A DNA stretch of 30,738 nucleotides from UBA3478 sp046048095 (GTDB lineage: Bacteria; Bacteroidota; Bacteroidia; Flavobacteriales; Flavobacteriaceae): the NCBI GenBank assembly GCA_046048095.1, contig JBJOGS010000091.1, positions 1-30,738 on the forward strand, written 5' to 3'. This document shows positions 1-7,623 of this stretch, piece by piece. Both the position numbers and the translations under genes were made by a program. Every line of letters begins with the position of its first letter. Position 1 is the stretch's first letter. Under the pieces are notes generated by a model. It did no database searches. It was not told the origin of the DNA and saw nothing but the letters and a program-made list of their open reading frames with translations.

Positions 1-1
1 G

Positions 2-577
2 CCGTTCACCATTCAAAACAGAACGATGGCCGGGCAATTTTCAGCCCATATCTGGACCTCTATTTGGGCGGGATTCATCCTAGGGTTTCCGTACCTTTTG
101 TTTGAAATATGGCGGTTTATCAGCCCCGGTTTGTACGAAGAAGAGCGCAAATATTCTAAAGGGTTTATCGGTGCGGCTTCGTTTTTATTCTTTCTTGGCG
201 TTTTGTTTGGATACTACATCGTCGCCCCTTTATCGATTAACTTCTTGGGCACCTACCAAGTAAGTGCTGAGGTGAGCAATGAAATCGACATTTCTTCATA
301 TATCGCAACGGTAAGAGCCTCAGTAATTGCCTGCGGAATCATGTTTGAACTACCGATTTTAATTTACTTTCTCACCAAAATCGGGTTGGTCACCCCTGAA
401 TTTTTAAAGAAATACCGAAAAATCGCTTTAGTACTGGTACTGGTGCTTTCTGCAGTAATTACTCCGCCCGATGTTGCCAGTCAAATCATCGTGGCAATAC
501 CTGTTATGATACTCTATGAATTGAGCATTAGTATTTCAAAATTTGTATTGAGAAAAGAACGAAAAAATGCCAAATAA
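2..577 (+). CDS. tatC: Sec-independent protein translocase TatC (5' truncated by window)
   Basis: TatC is the multispanning inner-membrane receptor of the twin-arginine pathway; it recognises the RR signal peptide of folded substrates. The frame is open from base 2, so the gene begins upstream; 191 residues are visible of a family usually near 250-280. Near the visible start is the TatC signature GFPYLLFEIWRFISPGL with its conserved glutamate and proline, followed by EEER. Hydrophobic helices follow, and the late block SAVITPPDVASQ is also typical. The tail is lysine/arginine rich and cytoplasmic. The methionine at 26 is internal to the fold, not a start. The last 11 bases overlap the next gene, suggesting translational coupling with the CMD-like gene and lptB. 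A twin-arginine protein encoded at 21248 is a plausible substrate in the same window. Confidence 0.95.
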   Translation, partial: PFTIQNRTMAGQFSAHIWTSIWAGFILGFPYLLFEIWRFISPGLYEEERKYSKGFIGAASFLFFLGVLFGYYIVAPLSINFLGTYQVSAEVSNEIDISSYIATVRASVIACGIMFELPILIYFLTKIGLVTPEFLKKYRKIALVLVLVLSAVITPPDVASQIIVAIPVMILYELSISISKFVLRKERKNAK

Positions 578-917
578 ACTTGTAGAAGACTTCAACGCGT
601 ATCGCTCGAGAATGAATGAGCGCATTCTAAATGACGATCAAAAACTGATCAAACGCATCTTTAATTTAGACACTAACGCGTTTAGCGAAGGTGCGCTAGA
701 TGCGAAAACCAAAGAGCTCTTAGGGCTCGTGGCCTCTGCAGTCTTGCGCTGCGACGACTGTGTACGCTATCACCTTGAGGGTGCAAAAAAAGCCGGATGC
801 ACGGCCGAAGAAGTCACAGAAACACTTGGAATTGCGACCCTGATTGGCGGAACCATTGTGATTCCTCACCTGAGACGCGCATATGAATACTGGGATGCCT
901 TAAATGAGGACAGGTGA
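567..917 (+). CDS. Carboxymuconolactone decarboxylase/AhpD-like protein with CxxC
   Basis: This 116-residue protein belongs to the CMD/AhpD-like all-alpha family. Residues 61-69 read RCDDCVRYH, giving C62, C65 and H69. This is the CxxC-plus-His arrangement of AhpD-type members that act as thiol reductants or peroxidases, rather than of the true decarboxylase. The following EGAKKAGCTAEEVTETL helix is typical. There is no signal peptide, so it should be cytoplasmic. It overlaps tatC by 11 bases, and its stop overlaps the lptB start by 4 bases (GTGA). Genes of this kind often stand between tatC and lptB in flavobacteria (from memory). The substrate cannot be inferred; a redox role is inferred only from the CxxC. 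Confidence 0.85.
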   Translation: MPNKLVEDFNAYRSRMNERILNDDQKLIKRIFNLDTNAFSEGALDAKTKELLGLVASAVLRCDDCVRYHLEGAKKAGCTAEEVTETLGIATLIGGTIVIPHLRRAYEYWDALNEDR

Positions 918-1669
918 AACTGAGGGCAGAAAACATCAAGAAGGTGTACCAGCAACGCACCGTAGTAAAAGGGATCTCACTTGAGGTAAATCAAGGAGAA
1001 ATCATCGGTCTATTGGGGCCCAACGGCGCAGGTAAAACCACCTCGTTTTACATGATCGTCGGATTGATTCAAGCCAATGCCGGAGCCATCTATCTCGATC
1101 ATTTAGACATCACTCACTTTCCGATGTTCAAACGTGCTCAGCACGGTATAGGATATCTCGCTCAAGAGGCTTCGGTGTTCAGAAAATTGAGTGTCGAAGA
1201 CAACATCCTCAGTGTGCTTCAAACTACCACGCTCTCAAAGGCTGAGCAACTAAAAAAACGCGATGCACTTATTGAAGAATTTTCTCTCGCGCATATCAGA
1301 AAGAATCGAGGTGATTTATTATCTGGGGGCGAAAGACGAAGAACCGAAATCGCTAGAGCGCTAGCGACAGACCCTAAGTTCATTCTACTCGATGAGCCCT
1401 TTGCAGGCGTAGATCCGGTCGCCGTTGAAGACATACAACGCATTGTTGCACAGTTAAAAGACAAAAACATCGGTATCCTCATCACCGATCACAACGTTCA
1501 AGAAACCCTTGCGATCACTGAGCGGTCTTATTTGATGTTCGAGGGAACGATTTTAAAGGCCGGAGCTCCGGAAGAACTAGCCGCAGATGAAATGGTCAGA
1601 AAGGTGTATTTAGGTCAGAATTTCGAGCTCAGAAAAAAACGCTTAGCGTTTAATAAAGGCGGCGCTTAA
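914..1669 (+). CDS. lptB: LPS export ABC transporter ATP-binding protein LptB
   Basis: LptB is the cytoplasmic ATPase that powers LptFG extraction of lipopolysaccharide from the inner membrane into the LptC-A-DE bridge. The 251-residue protein has Walker A GPNGAGKT (35-42), a Q-loop in GYLAQEASVF (80-89), signature LSGGERRR (136-143), Walker B FILLDEP (156-162) and the switch His in ITDHNVQET. The YLAQEASVFRKLSVEDNI block separates LptB from other branched-chain-type ATPases. The start is GTG, chosen because it gives the natural N-terminus and overlaps the upstream stop as GTGA. The 3' end overlaps the convergent pssA by 27 bases. Confidence 0.95.
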   Translation: MKLRAENIKKVYQQRTVVKGISLEVNQGEIIGLLGPNGAGKTTSFYMIVGLIQANAGAIYLDHLDITHFPMFKRAQHGIGYLAQEASVFRKLSVEDNILSVLQTTTLSKAEQLKKRDALIEEFSLAHIRKNRGDLLSGGERRRTEIARALATDPKFILLDEPFAGVDPVAVEDIQRIVAQLKDKNIGILITDHNVQETLAITERSYLMFEGTILKAGAPEELAADEMVRKVYLGQNFELRKKRLAFNKGGA

Positions 1670-2326
1670 AACGTATACAGGAAGCAGCACGAGCACAAAA
1701 TCATCTGCCAGGGTGATGCATCCGACCACCGCACCTAAAAGCACGAGATAACGCAAGACATTTTGCTTGAATCCAACCCCCTCGAACTTTAAAGACACTG
1801 CAGGAATCTTGCTAATCATCCAAAGCGAGAGTACTACGCTAAGTAGTAAAACCGTTCTGCTGAACCATACCGGAGTAAAGTATGAGAGGTCTTCAAAAAG
1901 ATCGGTTCGAGTTAATAGCACCACAAAAAGTGCCATCGCCGGAGTAGGAAGTCCCTCGAAATGTGTCGTATTCGCCGGGTATACCGAAAAACGAACCAAA
2001 CGCAGTAAGGCTGCTACAAAGAGCATTAATGCCGCAATAATTGAGAGCGATTGACTGAGTGTGTCTGAAAGCGCGTAATACCACCATAAGCTGGGTAACA
2101 GACCGAAACTTACCAAATCAGCCATAGAATCTAAAAAGTTTCCATAGGCCGAATCCACTTTAAGCCATCGGGCGACAAATCCATCTAAAAAATCAGCCAT
2201 TGCGGCTAGAAGCAAGGCACCTAAGGCGAGATCGTACCTTAATTGCGTGAGGGCAATGCACCCTAAAAAGCCAAAAATAGCATTGAGAAGCGTGATGGCG
2301 TTGGCGCTGTTTTCTTTAATCCGCAT
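1643..2326 (-). CDS. pssA: CDP-diacylglycerol--serine O-phosphatidyltransferase
   Basis: PssA condenses CDP-diacylglycerol with serine to give phosphatidylserine, the precursor of phosphatidylethanolamine. The 227-residue membrane protein carries the complete CDP-alcohol phosphatidyltransferase motif: D48 G49, A52 R53, G62, D66 and D70. The first half, with NAITLLNAIFGFLGC, fits the serine-using type. About six to eight hydrophobic helices follow. The start is ATG at 2326, with a 70-base divergent gap to the Lnb-type gene. It appears monocistronic here. Its last 27 bases lie inside lptB on the other strand, so there is no room for a dedicated terminator. Confidence 0.93.
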   Translation of the reverse strand: MRIKENSANAITLLNAIFGFLGCIALTQLRYDLALGALLLAAMADFLDGFVARWLKVDSAYGNFLDSMADLVSFGLLPSLWWYYALSDTLSQSLSIIAALMLFVAALLRLVRFSVYPANTTHFEGLPTPAMALFVVLLTRTDLFEDLSYFTPVWFSRTVLLLSVVLSLWMISKIPAVSLKFEGVGFKQNVLRYLVLLGAVVGCITLADDFVLVLLPVYVLSAAFIKR

Positions 2327-2345
2327 ACTAGGCGCTAATTTACAC

Positions 2346-2376
2346 TTTATTCGTCTGCACCTTCGTCTTATCTTTG
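2346..2376 (+). promoter_or_regulatory. Bacteroidota-type promoter for the DUF4105/Lnb gene
   Basis: TATCTTTG at 2369-2376 matches the Bacteroidota -7 consensus TAnnTTTG exactly. A TTTA at 2346-2349 lies 19 bases upstream, in the position of the -33 TTTG element. Twenty bases separate the box from the ATG at 2397, a short leader normal for this phylum. The site lies inside the apparent N-terminal extension that begins at 2247, which supports the downstream start. Confidence 0.65.
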
Positions 2377-2396
2377 GTGAACCGAGCCTAGTTGCT

Positions 2397-3545
2397 ATGT
2401 TTCGAACACTTCTTTTAGCTGTGTTTTTGTGCCTTCCGCTGAGCCACCGCGCACAAGCGGTTCTGAGTCAGGCTTCAAAAATAAATGTACTGACCTGTAG
2501 TCCAGGCCCTGAGTTACATGCCGCTTTTGGTCATTCTGCCGTGCATGTTTATGACCCTATTCAGGGCATTGACCAAGTATTCAATTTTGGCACCTTTGAC
2601 TTTGATGCTCCTAACTTCTATGTAAATTTTGTCAAAGGAAAGCTAGATTATTTTGTTTCTATAAGTAGCTACGAGGCATTTAAGGCCTATTACAACTATG
2701 TCGGAAGATCTGTTTCTCGACAAGAGCTCAACCTAACACCTTCACAGCGGCAGGCAGTTTTTGACGCTCTTAACAACAATGCTCAACCAGAAAACAAATA
2801 CTATCGCTATGATTTCTTAACAGAGAATTGTGCGACAAAAATTCCAGAGATATTGGCAGCGAGCTTCGAAGATAATTCGAAAATTACGACTGCCTTTGAC
2901 CCCACAAACCTTACCTTTCGCTCGACCATACGAGAACATCTTTCAGCATTTTCTTGGAATCGATTTGGCATCGATCTAGTTTTAGGATCACGAGTAGATC
3001 GACCACTTCAAACCACAGATTTATTCTATTTACCCACTTACCTCGAACATTTACTTGATCAGAGTACCATTTCAGGACATGCTTTAGTAAAGGTCAAAGA
3101 AAGTGTGCTACCAAGGCGCTATGTAAAAGAGAATGCCTCATTTTTGGGCTCGCCCTTAATGCTTATTAGTCTGCTCTTTCTCTATGCCCTAATTAGCCTA
3201 TGGCTGGGAAAATCCGGCAAGATGTATGCAGTAATCGATTCGTTGATCCTGGGCCTTTTTGGCTGTATTGGACTATTGCTCACCTTCTTAAATTTCTTTT
3301 CAGAACATTACGCCACCGTATATAATTTTTCGATCTTCTGGGCGAATCCCCTCTTACTTCTTGCCCTTCTATTCAGAAGTAAAGTATTATTTCAAACCGT
3401 CGCGGTGTTAACATTACTCGTGTTTCCATTAGCGGCCTTTAGAGTGCAGCAGTTTTCAATAGAACTTTTACTCTGTGCCCTACTGGCGCTGATTCTTATT
3501 ACCAAGAAAGACGCGTTCGCCGCCCAACACTCTATTAATTATTAA
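2397..3545 (+). CDS. lnb: DUF4105 protein, candidate lipoprotein N-acyltransferase (Lnb family)
   Basis: The open frame extends to 2247, but ATG at 2397 is preferred: it follows a good promoter and opens with a signal-like segment MFRTLLLAVFLCLPLSHRAQA. The 382-residue product has a periplasmic domain with GHSAV (H46) and a later NCATK (C145). The His-before-Cys order suggests a permuted papain/NlpC-like or LRAT-like thiol active site. About five transmembrane helices follow from roughly residue 255. This is the architecture of DUF4105, which I recall being renamed after Lnb, the Bacteroides enzyme that N-acylates lipoproteins in place of Lnt; that link is from memory. Function here is inferred from family only. 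A 41-residue gene starts 3 bases after the stop. Confidence 0.75.
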   Translation: MFRTLLLAVFLCLPLSHRAQAVLSQASKINVLTCSPGPELHAAFGHSAVHVYDPIQGIDQVFNFGTFDFDAPNFYVNFVKGKLDYFVSISSYEAFKAYYNYVGRSVSRQELNLTPSQRQAVFDALNNNAQPENKYYRYDFLTENCATKIPEILAASFEDNSKITTAFDPTNLTFRSTIREHLSAFSWNRFGIDLVLGSRVDRPLQTTDLFYLPTYLEHLLDQSTISGHALVKVKESVLPRRYVKENASFLGSPLMLISLLFLYALISLWLGKSGKMYAVIDSLILGLFGCIGLLLTFLNFFSEHYATVYNFSIFWANPLLLLALLFRSKVLFQTVAVLTLLVFPLAAFRVQQFSIELLLCALLALILITKKDAFAAQHSINY

Positions 3546-3548
3546 GTC

Positions 3549-3674
3549 ATGCCCTCTACTTATGTCTTGTTAGGTATCGTATTTCTGATCTACATTGTAC
3601 TCTTGTACTTCACAAAAACGCGCAGAAAAAATCGAAAGAGAAAAGGGTTCTTAGAAGACAGAAAAAGGCGTTAA
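3549..3674 (+). CDS. 41-residue single-pass membrane peptide with basic tail
   Basis: A short frame starts three bases after the Lnb-type gene. Residues 5-21 form one hydrophobic helix (YVLLGIVFLIYIVLLYF). The tail is strongly basic, with about 12 Lys/Arg in the last 19 residues. The positive-inside rule predicts N-out, C-in. The stop codon lies inside the left arm of an intrinsic terminator, so this is the last gene of the transcript. I do not recognise a family. Tight spacing, strong membrane character and a terminator placed exactly after it favour a real gene, perhaps an accessory or stabilising subunit of the neighbouring membrane enzyme, but that is inference. Confidence 0.6.
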   Translation: MPSTYVLLGIVFLIYIVLLYFTKTRRKNRKRKGFLEDRKRR

Positions 3675-3699
3675 CCAAACTTTAACACCTTTTTTATTT
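3662..3699 (+). terminator. Intrinsic terminator of the lnb unit
   Basis: Left arm AAAAAGG-C-GTTAA (3662-3674) pairs with TTAAC-A-CCTTTTT (3682-3694) with one C/A mismatch and a 7-base loop. It is followed by T-rich sequence to about 3699. The stop codon of the 41-residue ORF is part of the stem. The A-rich left flank and T-rich right flank could work in both directions. Confidence 0.65.
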
Positions 3700-3704
3700 T
3701 ATTG

Positions 3705-3736
3705 TTTAGGCTATTTTAAGCGAACTTCTATTTTTG
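3705..3736 (+). promoter_or_regulatory. Bacteroidota-type promoter for the DUF2795 gene
   Basis: TATTTTTG at 3729-3736 matches TAnnTTTG exactly; TTTA at 3705-3708 lies 20 bases upstream as a degenerate -33 element. Twenty-three A/T-rich bases without a Shine-Dalgarno sequence separate the box from the ATG at 3760. It sits directly after the previous terminator, so a new transcript starts here. Confidence 0.65.
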
Positions 3737-3759
3737 CAAAAATTTAAACCCTTTTTATT

Positions 3760-3984
3760 ATGTATTGGACGTTAGAACTTGCTTCATATTTGAGTGACGC
3801 GCCTTGGCCCGCTACGAAAGATGAGCTTATTGATTACGCCATTCGCACAGGGGCTCCTTTAGAGGTGGTAGAGAATCTGCAGTCAATGGAAGAAGAAGGT
3901 GAAGAGATTTATGAATCAATAGAAGAGATTTGGCCGGATTACCCTACCGAAGAAGACTATCTCTGGAACGAAGACGAGTATTAA
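3760..3984 (+). CDS. Small acidic DUF2795 protein
   Basis: This 74-residue cytoplasmic protein resembles DUF2795, seen in PWPATKDELIDYAIRTGAPLE near residues 15-35: a short helical domain with conserved Asp/Glu and Gly-Ala-Pro. The C-terminal half is very acidic; the whole protein has 22 Asp/Glu against 2 Lys/Arg, and it ends in NEDEY. No catalytic motif is visible. It has its own promoter and terminator, so it is an independent transcription unit. Closely similar short proteins recur in flavobacteria (from memory), and their function is unknown to me. It could bind a basic partner or act as a small regulator, but nothing in the sequence decides this. Confidence 0.85.
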   Translation: MYWTLELASYLSDAPWPATKDELIDYAIRTGAPLEVVENLQSMEEEGEEIYESIEEIWPDYPTEEDYLWNEDEY

Positions 3985-4006
3985 ACTGCTTCTCAAAGCA
4001 AAGCAC

Positions 4007-4031
4007 AAAGCCTCTTAAAGAGGCTTTTTTT
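4007..4031 (+). terminator. Intrinsic terminator between the DUF2795 gene and secA
   Basis: A perfect 9-bp stem, AAAGCCTCT (4007-4015) with AGAGGCTTT (4019-4027), has a 3-base loop and runs into an unbroken T-tract to 4031. It ends 19 bases before the secA ATG, so it either ends the DUF2795 transcript or acts as a leader hairpin for secA. Confidence 0.8.
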
Positions 4032-4034
4032 AGT

Positions 4035-4042
4035 TAATTTTA
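4035..4042 (+). promoter_or_regulatory. Weak -7-like box ahead of secA
   Basis: TAATTTTA differs from TAnnTTTG at the last base and lies between the terminator and the secA start, only 8 bases before the ATG. A transcript from here would be nearly leaderless. It is the only candidate after the terminator, so it is recorded with low confidence. Confidence 0.2.
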
Positions 4043-4050
4043 CAAGAATT

Positions 4051-7000
4051 ATGAGCATTGTAACGAATATTCTCAAGGTCTTTGTTGGCGATAAATCAAA
4101 AAACGACTTAAAATCAATACAACCCCTTGTCGATGCGGTAAAGCGAGAAGAAGCCGCGCTATCCTCATTGTCTATTGATGCCCTTCGAGCAAAGACACAA
4201 GACTTTAAGGCAAGATTGAAAGAAGCTACGGCAGAGCTTGAAGACCAGATAAAGGCCCTCTACGAACAGATTGATGAAACCAAAGACATCGATCAACGCG
4301 AATTGCTCTATGATCAAATCGATCAGCTCGAAGATAAAATTATCGCCACGAACGAGACCACGCTTAGTCAGTTATTGCCTCAAGCCTTTGCAGTCGTGCG
4401 TGAGACTGCTAGACGTTTCAAAGAACATCCTTCAATACGTGTAAAGGCCTCCGCTTTTGATCGCGAGCTGTCTGGAAGTCGATCCTATGTTACGCTAGAC
4501 GGTGAAGAAGCTATCTGGTCAAACTCATGGAACGCTGCTGGAAAAGAGGTGATTTGGGACATGGTACATTACGACGTGCAGCTCATCGGCGGAATAGCGC
4601 TTCATCAAGGTAAAATTGCCGAGATGCAGACCGGAGAAGGTAAAACGCTTGTAGCGACCCTTCCAGTATTTCTAAACGCCTTAACAGGGCGTGGTGTTCA
4701 TTTGGTAACCGTGAATGACTATCTAGCGAAAAGAGATAGCCAATGGATGGCTCCAATATTTGAATTTCACGGTCTTTCAGTGGATTGCATTGACAATCAC
4801 CAACCAAACAGTGCCGAAAGAAAAAAGGCCTATCTGGCAGATATTACCTACGGTACAAATAATGAGTTTGGTTTCGATTACTTACGAGATAACATGGCCC
4901 ATCAAGCTCAGGATGTGGTTCAGCGAAAGCCTAACTATGCCATAGTTGACGAAGTAGACTCGGTACTCATTGACGATGCAAGAACCCCTCTAATCATTTC
5001 AGGGCCCGTACCTGAAGGAGAACGTCACGACTTTGACAAACTCAAACCTCGAATTAGCGATCTTGTTCAGCGCCAACGCACCGAATTGACAGCCACCCTG
5101 GCAGAGGCTAAGAAAAAAATACTGGCCGGAGAGCTCAAAGAAGGAGGCTTTTTATTGTTGAGAGTACACCGAGGACTACCAAAAAATAAGGCGCTTATTA
5201 AGTTCTTAAGTGAAGAAGGCAACCGGCAACTTCTTCAAAAAACCGAAAGCTATTACCTACAAGACAACGCCAAAGAGATGGCTAAAGTAGACGCCGAGCT
5301 GTTGTTTACTATAGAAGAGAAGAACAATCAAATTGAACTTACCGAGAAAGGAATACAGACCCTCTCTAACGAAGAAGATCAGCAGTTTTTCATCTTGCCT
5401 GACATTGGAGCAGAAATCGCAGCCATTGAACGTCTTGGATTGTCCGCAGAAGAAGAGGCCCAAAGAAAAGAGCAGCTATTTAAAGAGTTCTCTATAAAAA
5501 GTGAACGCATCCATACGTTGACGCAATTGCTCAAAGCCTACACCCTATTTGAAAAGGATGTAGAATATGTTGTCATCGATAATAAGGTGAAGATTGTCGA
5601 CGAGCAAACGGGCCGAATTATGGACGGACGTCGATATTCTGACGGCTTACATCAAGCGATTGAGGCCAAAGAGAACGTAAAAATTGAGGCGCTTACTCAA
5701 ACTTTCGCTACCATCACACTCCAGAATTACTTTAGGATGTATAGCAAGTTGTCGGGTATGACTGGAACGGCAGTAACCGAAGCGGGCGAATTTTGGGAGA
5801 TCTACAAACTCGATGTGGTTGAGATCCCCACCAATAGACCCATCGCTAGAGACGATAGAGACGATCTCATATACAAGACGAAGCGCGAAAAGTACAATGC
5901 GCTTATCGAAGAGGTGGTAAAACTATCGGAACAAGGTAGGCCTGTGCTCATCGGTACCACTTCAGTAGAAGTATCCGAGCTGGTATCAAAGTTGTTATCG
6001 GTTCGCAAGATTAACCATAACGTATTGAACGCTAAGCTGCACAAAAAAGAAGCAGATATTGTAGCTGAAGCCGGAAAGTCGGGTGTGGTAACTATTGCGA
6101 CGAACATGGCGGGTAGAGGAACTGACATTAAATTAAGCGAAGCCGTAAAGCAAGCTGGAGGTCTAGCCATCATTGGAACAGAGCGCCATGACTCAAGAAG
6201 AGTCGACCGGCAGCTCCGAGGACGATCTGGGCGTCAAGGTGATCCAGGAAGTTCTCAGTTTTATGTTTCTTTAGAAGACAACCTCATGAGACTCTTTGGC
6301 TCTGAACGCATGGCAAAGATCATGGATCGCATGGGACTCAAAGAAGGTGAGGTTATCCAGCATAGCATGATGACTAAGTCGATAGAACGGGCTCAAAAGA
6401 AAGTTGAAGAAAATAACTTTGGAATTCGTAAACGATTGCTTGAATACGACGATGTAATGAACGCCCAGCGCGAAGTAATTTACAAGCGCAGAAAGCACGC
6501 CCTTTCAGGTAATCGACTTAAAGTGGATATCGCCAATATGATTTATGACACCTGTGAGGCGATTATCGACCAAACAAAGGATGCAGAGGATTACAAAGAC
6601 TTCCAATTTCAAGTAATCAGTTTATTTGGAATGATTGATTTGATAGACGAGAAAACTTTCTTGTCCACTACACCTAATGCGCTTACCCAAACACTCTACG
6701 CACAAGCTTATCAGGCCTACGAAGCCAAATTGAATGAGCACGCAGAAGTGGCGCTGCCTGTGGTGCAGAACATTATTTCAAATCCTGCCAATACGTTTAA
6801 ACGTATAGTGGTTCCATTTACTGATGGACAGAAAACCATTCAAATCGTCACCGATCTCGAGAAGGCAAGTGCAACAAATGCCACGAGTTTAGTAGAAGAT
6901 TTTGAGAAAAATAGTGCCCTAGCCCTTATCGACGAGGCTTGGAAGGATCATCTGCGAAAAATGGATGAATTAAAGCAATCTGTTCAATTGGCTGTGCATG

Positions 7001-7416
7001 AACAGAAAGACCCGCTGTTGATTTATAAATTCGAGGCTTTTGAACTTTTTAAATCAATGCTCTCAAAAGTGAATCGTGAATTACTTGGATTCTTACTTAA
7101 GGCTCGCATTCCTTCTGAACAGCAGCGTCCTATCAGCGATATCAGTGTACTGAAAAAACCAAAAAATGAAAAGATAAGCACCTCTAAAGAGACGATCTTG
7201 AATACCGAAGAGATGGCTCAAAGACAACGTGAGGTCGCTGCCAGAGTTTCAAATGGGCGTCGCCAAGTTGCAGAAACCGTTACAAGAGAGCTTCCTAAAA
7301 TTGGACGTAATGAGCGGGTGAAAATCGTGCACACTTTAAGCGGTGAAGAGCGTGAAGTAAAATTCAAACAAGCCGAGCCCTTATTGCAGTCGAAAGAGTG
7401 GGTGTTGAAATCATAA
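4051..7416 (+). CDS. secA: Preprotein translocase ATPase SecA
   Basis: SecA is the motor that pushes unfolded preproteins through SecYEG. The 1121-residue protein shows Walker A MQTGEGKTL (about 191-199), DEVDSVLIDDARTPLIISG (about 300-318), GRGTDIKL (about 688-695) and RQLRGRSGRQGDPGSS (about 721-736). It is over 200 residues longer than E. coli SecA. Additions include an N-terminal acidic coiled segment (about 60-100), a DGEEAIWSNSW-type insert before Walker A, and about 100 residues inside the preprotein cross-linking domain (about 325-430). Such additions are usual in Bacteroidota. The C-terminus has no cysteine SEC-C zinc motif; it ends in GEEREVKFKQAEPLL and WVLKS. A terminator lies just upstream; a two-helix membrane gene follows after 3 bases. 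Confidence 0.98.
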   Translation: MSIVTNILKVFVGDKSKNDLKSIQPLVDAVKREEAALSSLSIDALRAKTQDFKARLKEATAELEDQIKALYEQIDETKDIDQRELLYDQIDQLEDKIIATNETTLSQLLPQAFAVVRETARRFKEHPSIRVKASAFDRELSGSRSYVTLDGEEAIWSNSWNAAGKEVIWDMVHYDVQLIGGIALHQGKIAEMQTGEGKTLVATLPVFLNALTGRGVHLVTVNDYLAKRDSQWMAPIFEFHGLSVDCIDNHQPNSAERKKAYLADITYGTNNEFGFDYLRDNMAHQAQDVVQRKPNYAIVDEVDSVLIDDARTPLIISGPVPEGERHDFDKLKPRISDLVQRQRTELTATLAEAKKKILAGELKEGGFLLLRVHRGLPKNKALIKFLSEEGNRQLLQKTESYYLQDNAKEMAKVDAELLFTIEEKNNQIELTEKGIQTLSNEEDQQFFILPDIGAEIAAIERLGLSAEEEAQRKEQLFKEFSIKSERIHTLTQLLKAYTLFEKDVEYVVIDNKVKIVDEQTGRIMDGRRYSDGLHQAIEAKENVKIEALTQTFATITLQNYFRMYSKLSGMTGTAVTEAGEFWEIYKLDVVEIPTNRPIARDDRDDLIYKTKREKYNALIEEVVKLSEQGRPVLIGTTSVEVSELVSKLLSVRKINHNVLNAKLHKKEADIVAEAGKSGVVTIATNMAGRGTDIKLSEAVKQAGGLAIIGTERHDSRRVDRQLRGRSGRQGDPGSSQFYVSLEDNLMRLFGSERMAKIMDRMGLKEGEVIQHSMMTKSIERAQKKVEENNFGIRKRLLEYDDVMNAQREVIYKRRKHALSGNRLKVDIANMIYDTCEAIIDQTKDAEDYKDFQFQVISLFGMIDLIDEKTFLSTTPNALTQTLYAQAYQAYEAKLNEHAEVALPVVQNIISNPANTFKRIVVPFTDGQKTIQIVTDLEKASATNATSLVEDFEKNSALALIDEAWKDHLRKMDELKQSVQLAVHEQKDPLLIYKFEAFELFKSMLSKVNRELLGFLLKARIPSEQQRPISDISVLKKPKNEKISTSKETILNTEEMAQRQREVAARVSNGRRQVAETVTRELPKIGRNERVKIVHTLSGEEREVKFKQAEPLLQSKEWVLKS

Positions 7417-7419
7417 ATT

Positions 7420-7623
7420 ATGTCAAAAGCGCCAAAAGAACGATGGATGATTCAACGAGAGGTGCTCTTGAGGGTGAATTATATGGCCGTATTACTCTGT
7501 GCCGCCACCGCGATTAAATTCGCTCTCGAGGCATCATTTACCCCTTTTTTTTACATCGCTTTGGCCTTTTCTGTGTTATTTTTTATCAATGCTAAGGCTT
7601 TAAAACCCACGAAGCATGTCTAA
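7420..7623 (+). CDS. Hypothetical two-helix membrane protein
   Basis: The 67-residue product has a charged start (KAPKERWMIQREVLLR) and two hydrophobic segments: NYMAVLLCAATAIKFAL (about 20-36) and FFYIALAFSVLFFINA (about 43-58). A basic tail follows. It starts 3 bases after secA and its last 8 bases overlap msrA, so it is almost certainly cotranscribed with secA. No family recognised. Both termini are predicted cytoplasmic. It could be a translocase-associated peptide or just a passenger; position is the only clue. Confidence 0.7.
   Translation: MSKAPKERWMIQREVLLRVNYMAVLLCAATAIKFALEASFTPFFYIALAFSVLFFINAKALKPTKHV

Noticed and set aside
2247..2396. N-terminal extension of the DUF4105 gene starting at 2247
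   Set aside because: It runs through the start of pssA on the other strand and through the promoter at 2346-2376; the signal-like N-terminus begins at 2397.
5802..6173. Antisense frame of 123 residues inside secA
   Set aside because: It lies opposite a highly conserved part of secA and has a Ser/Thr-rich composition typical of a shadow frame.
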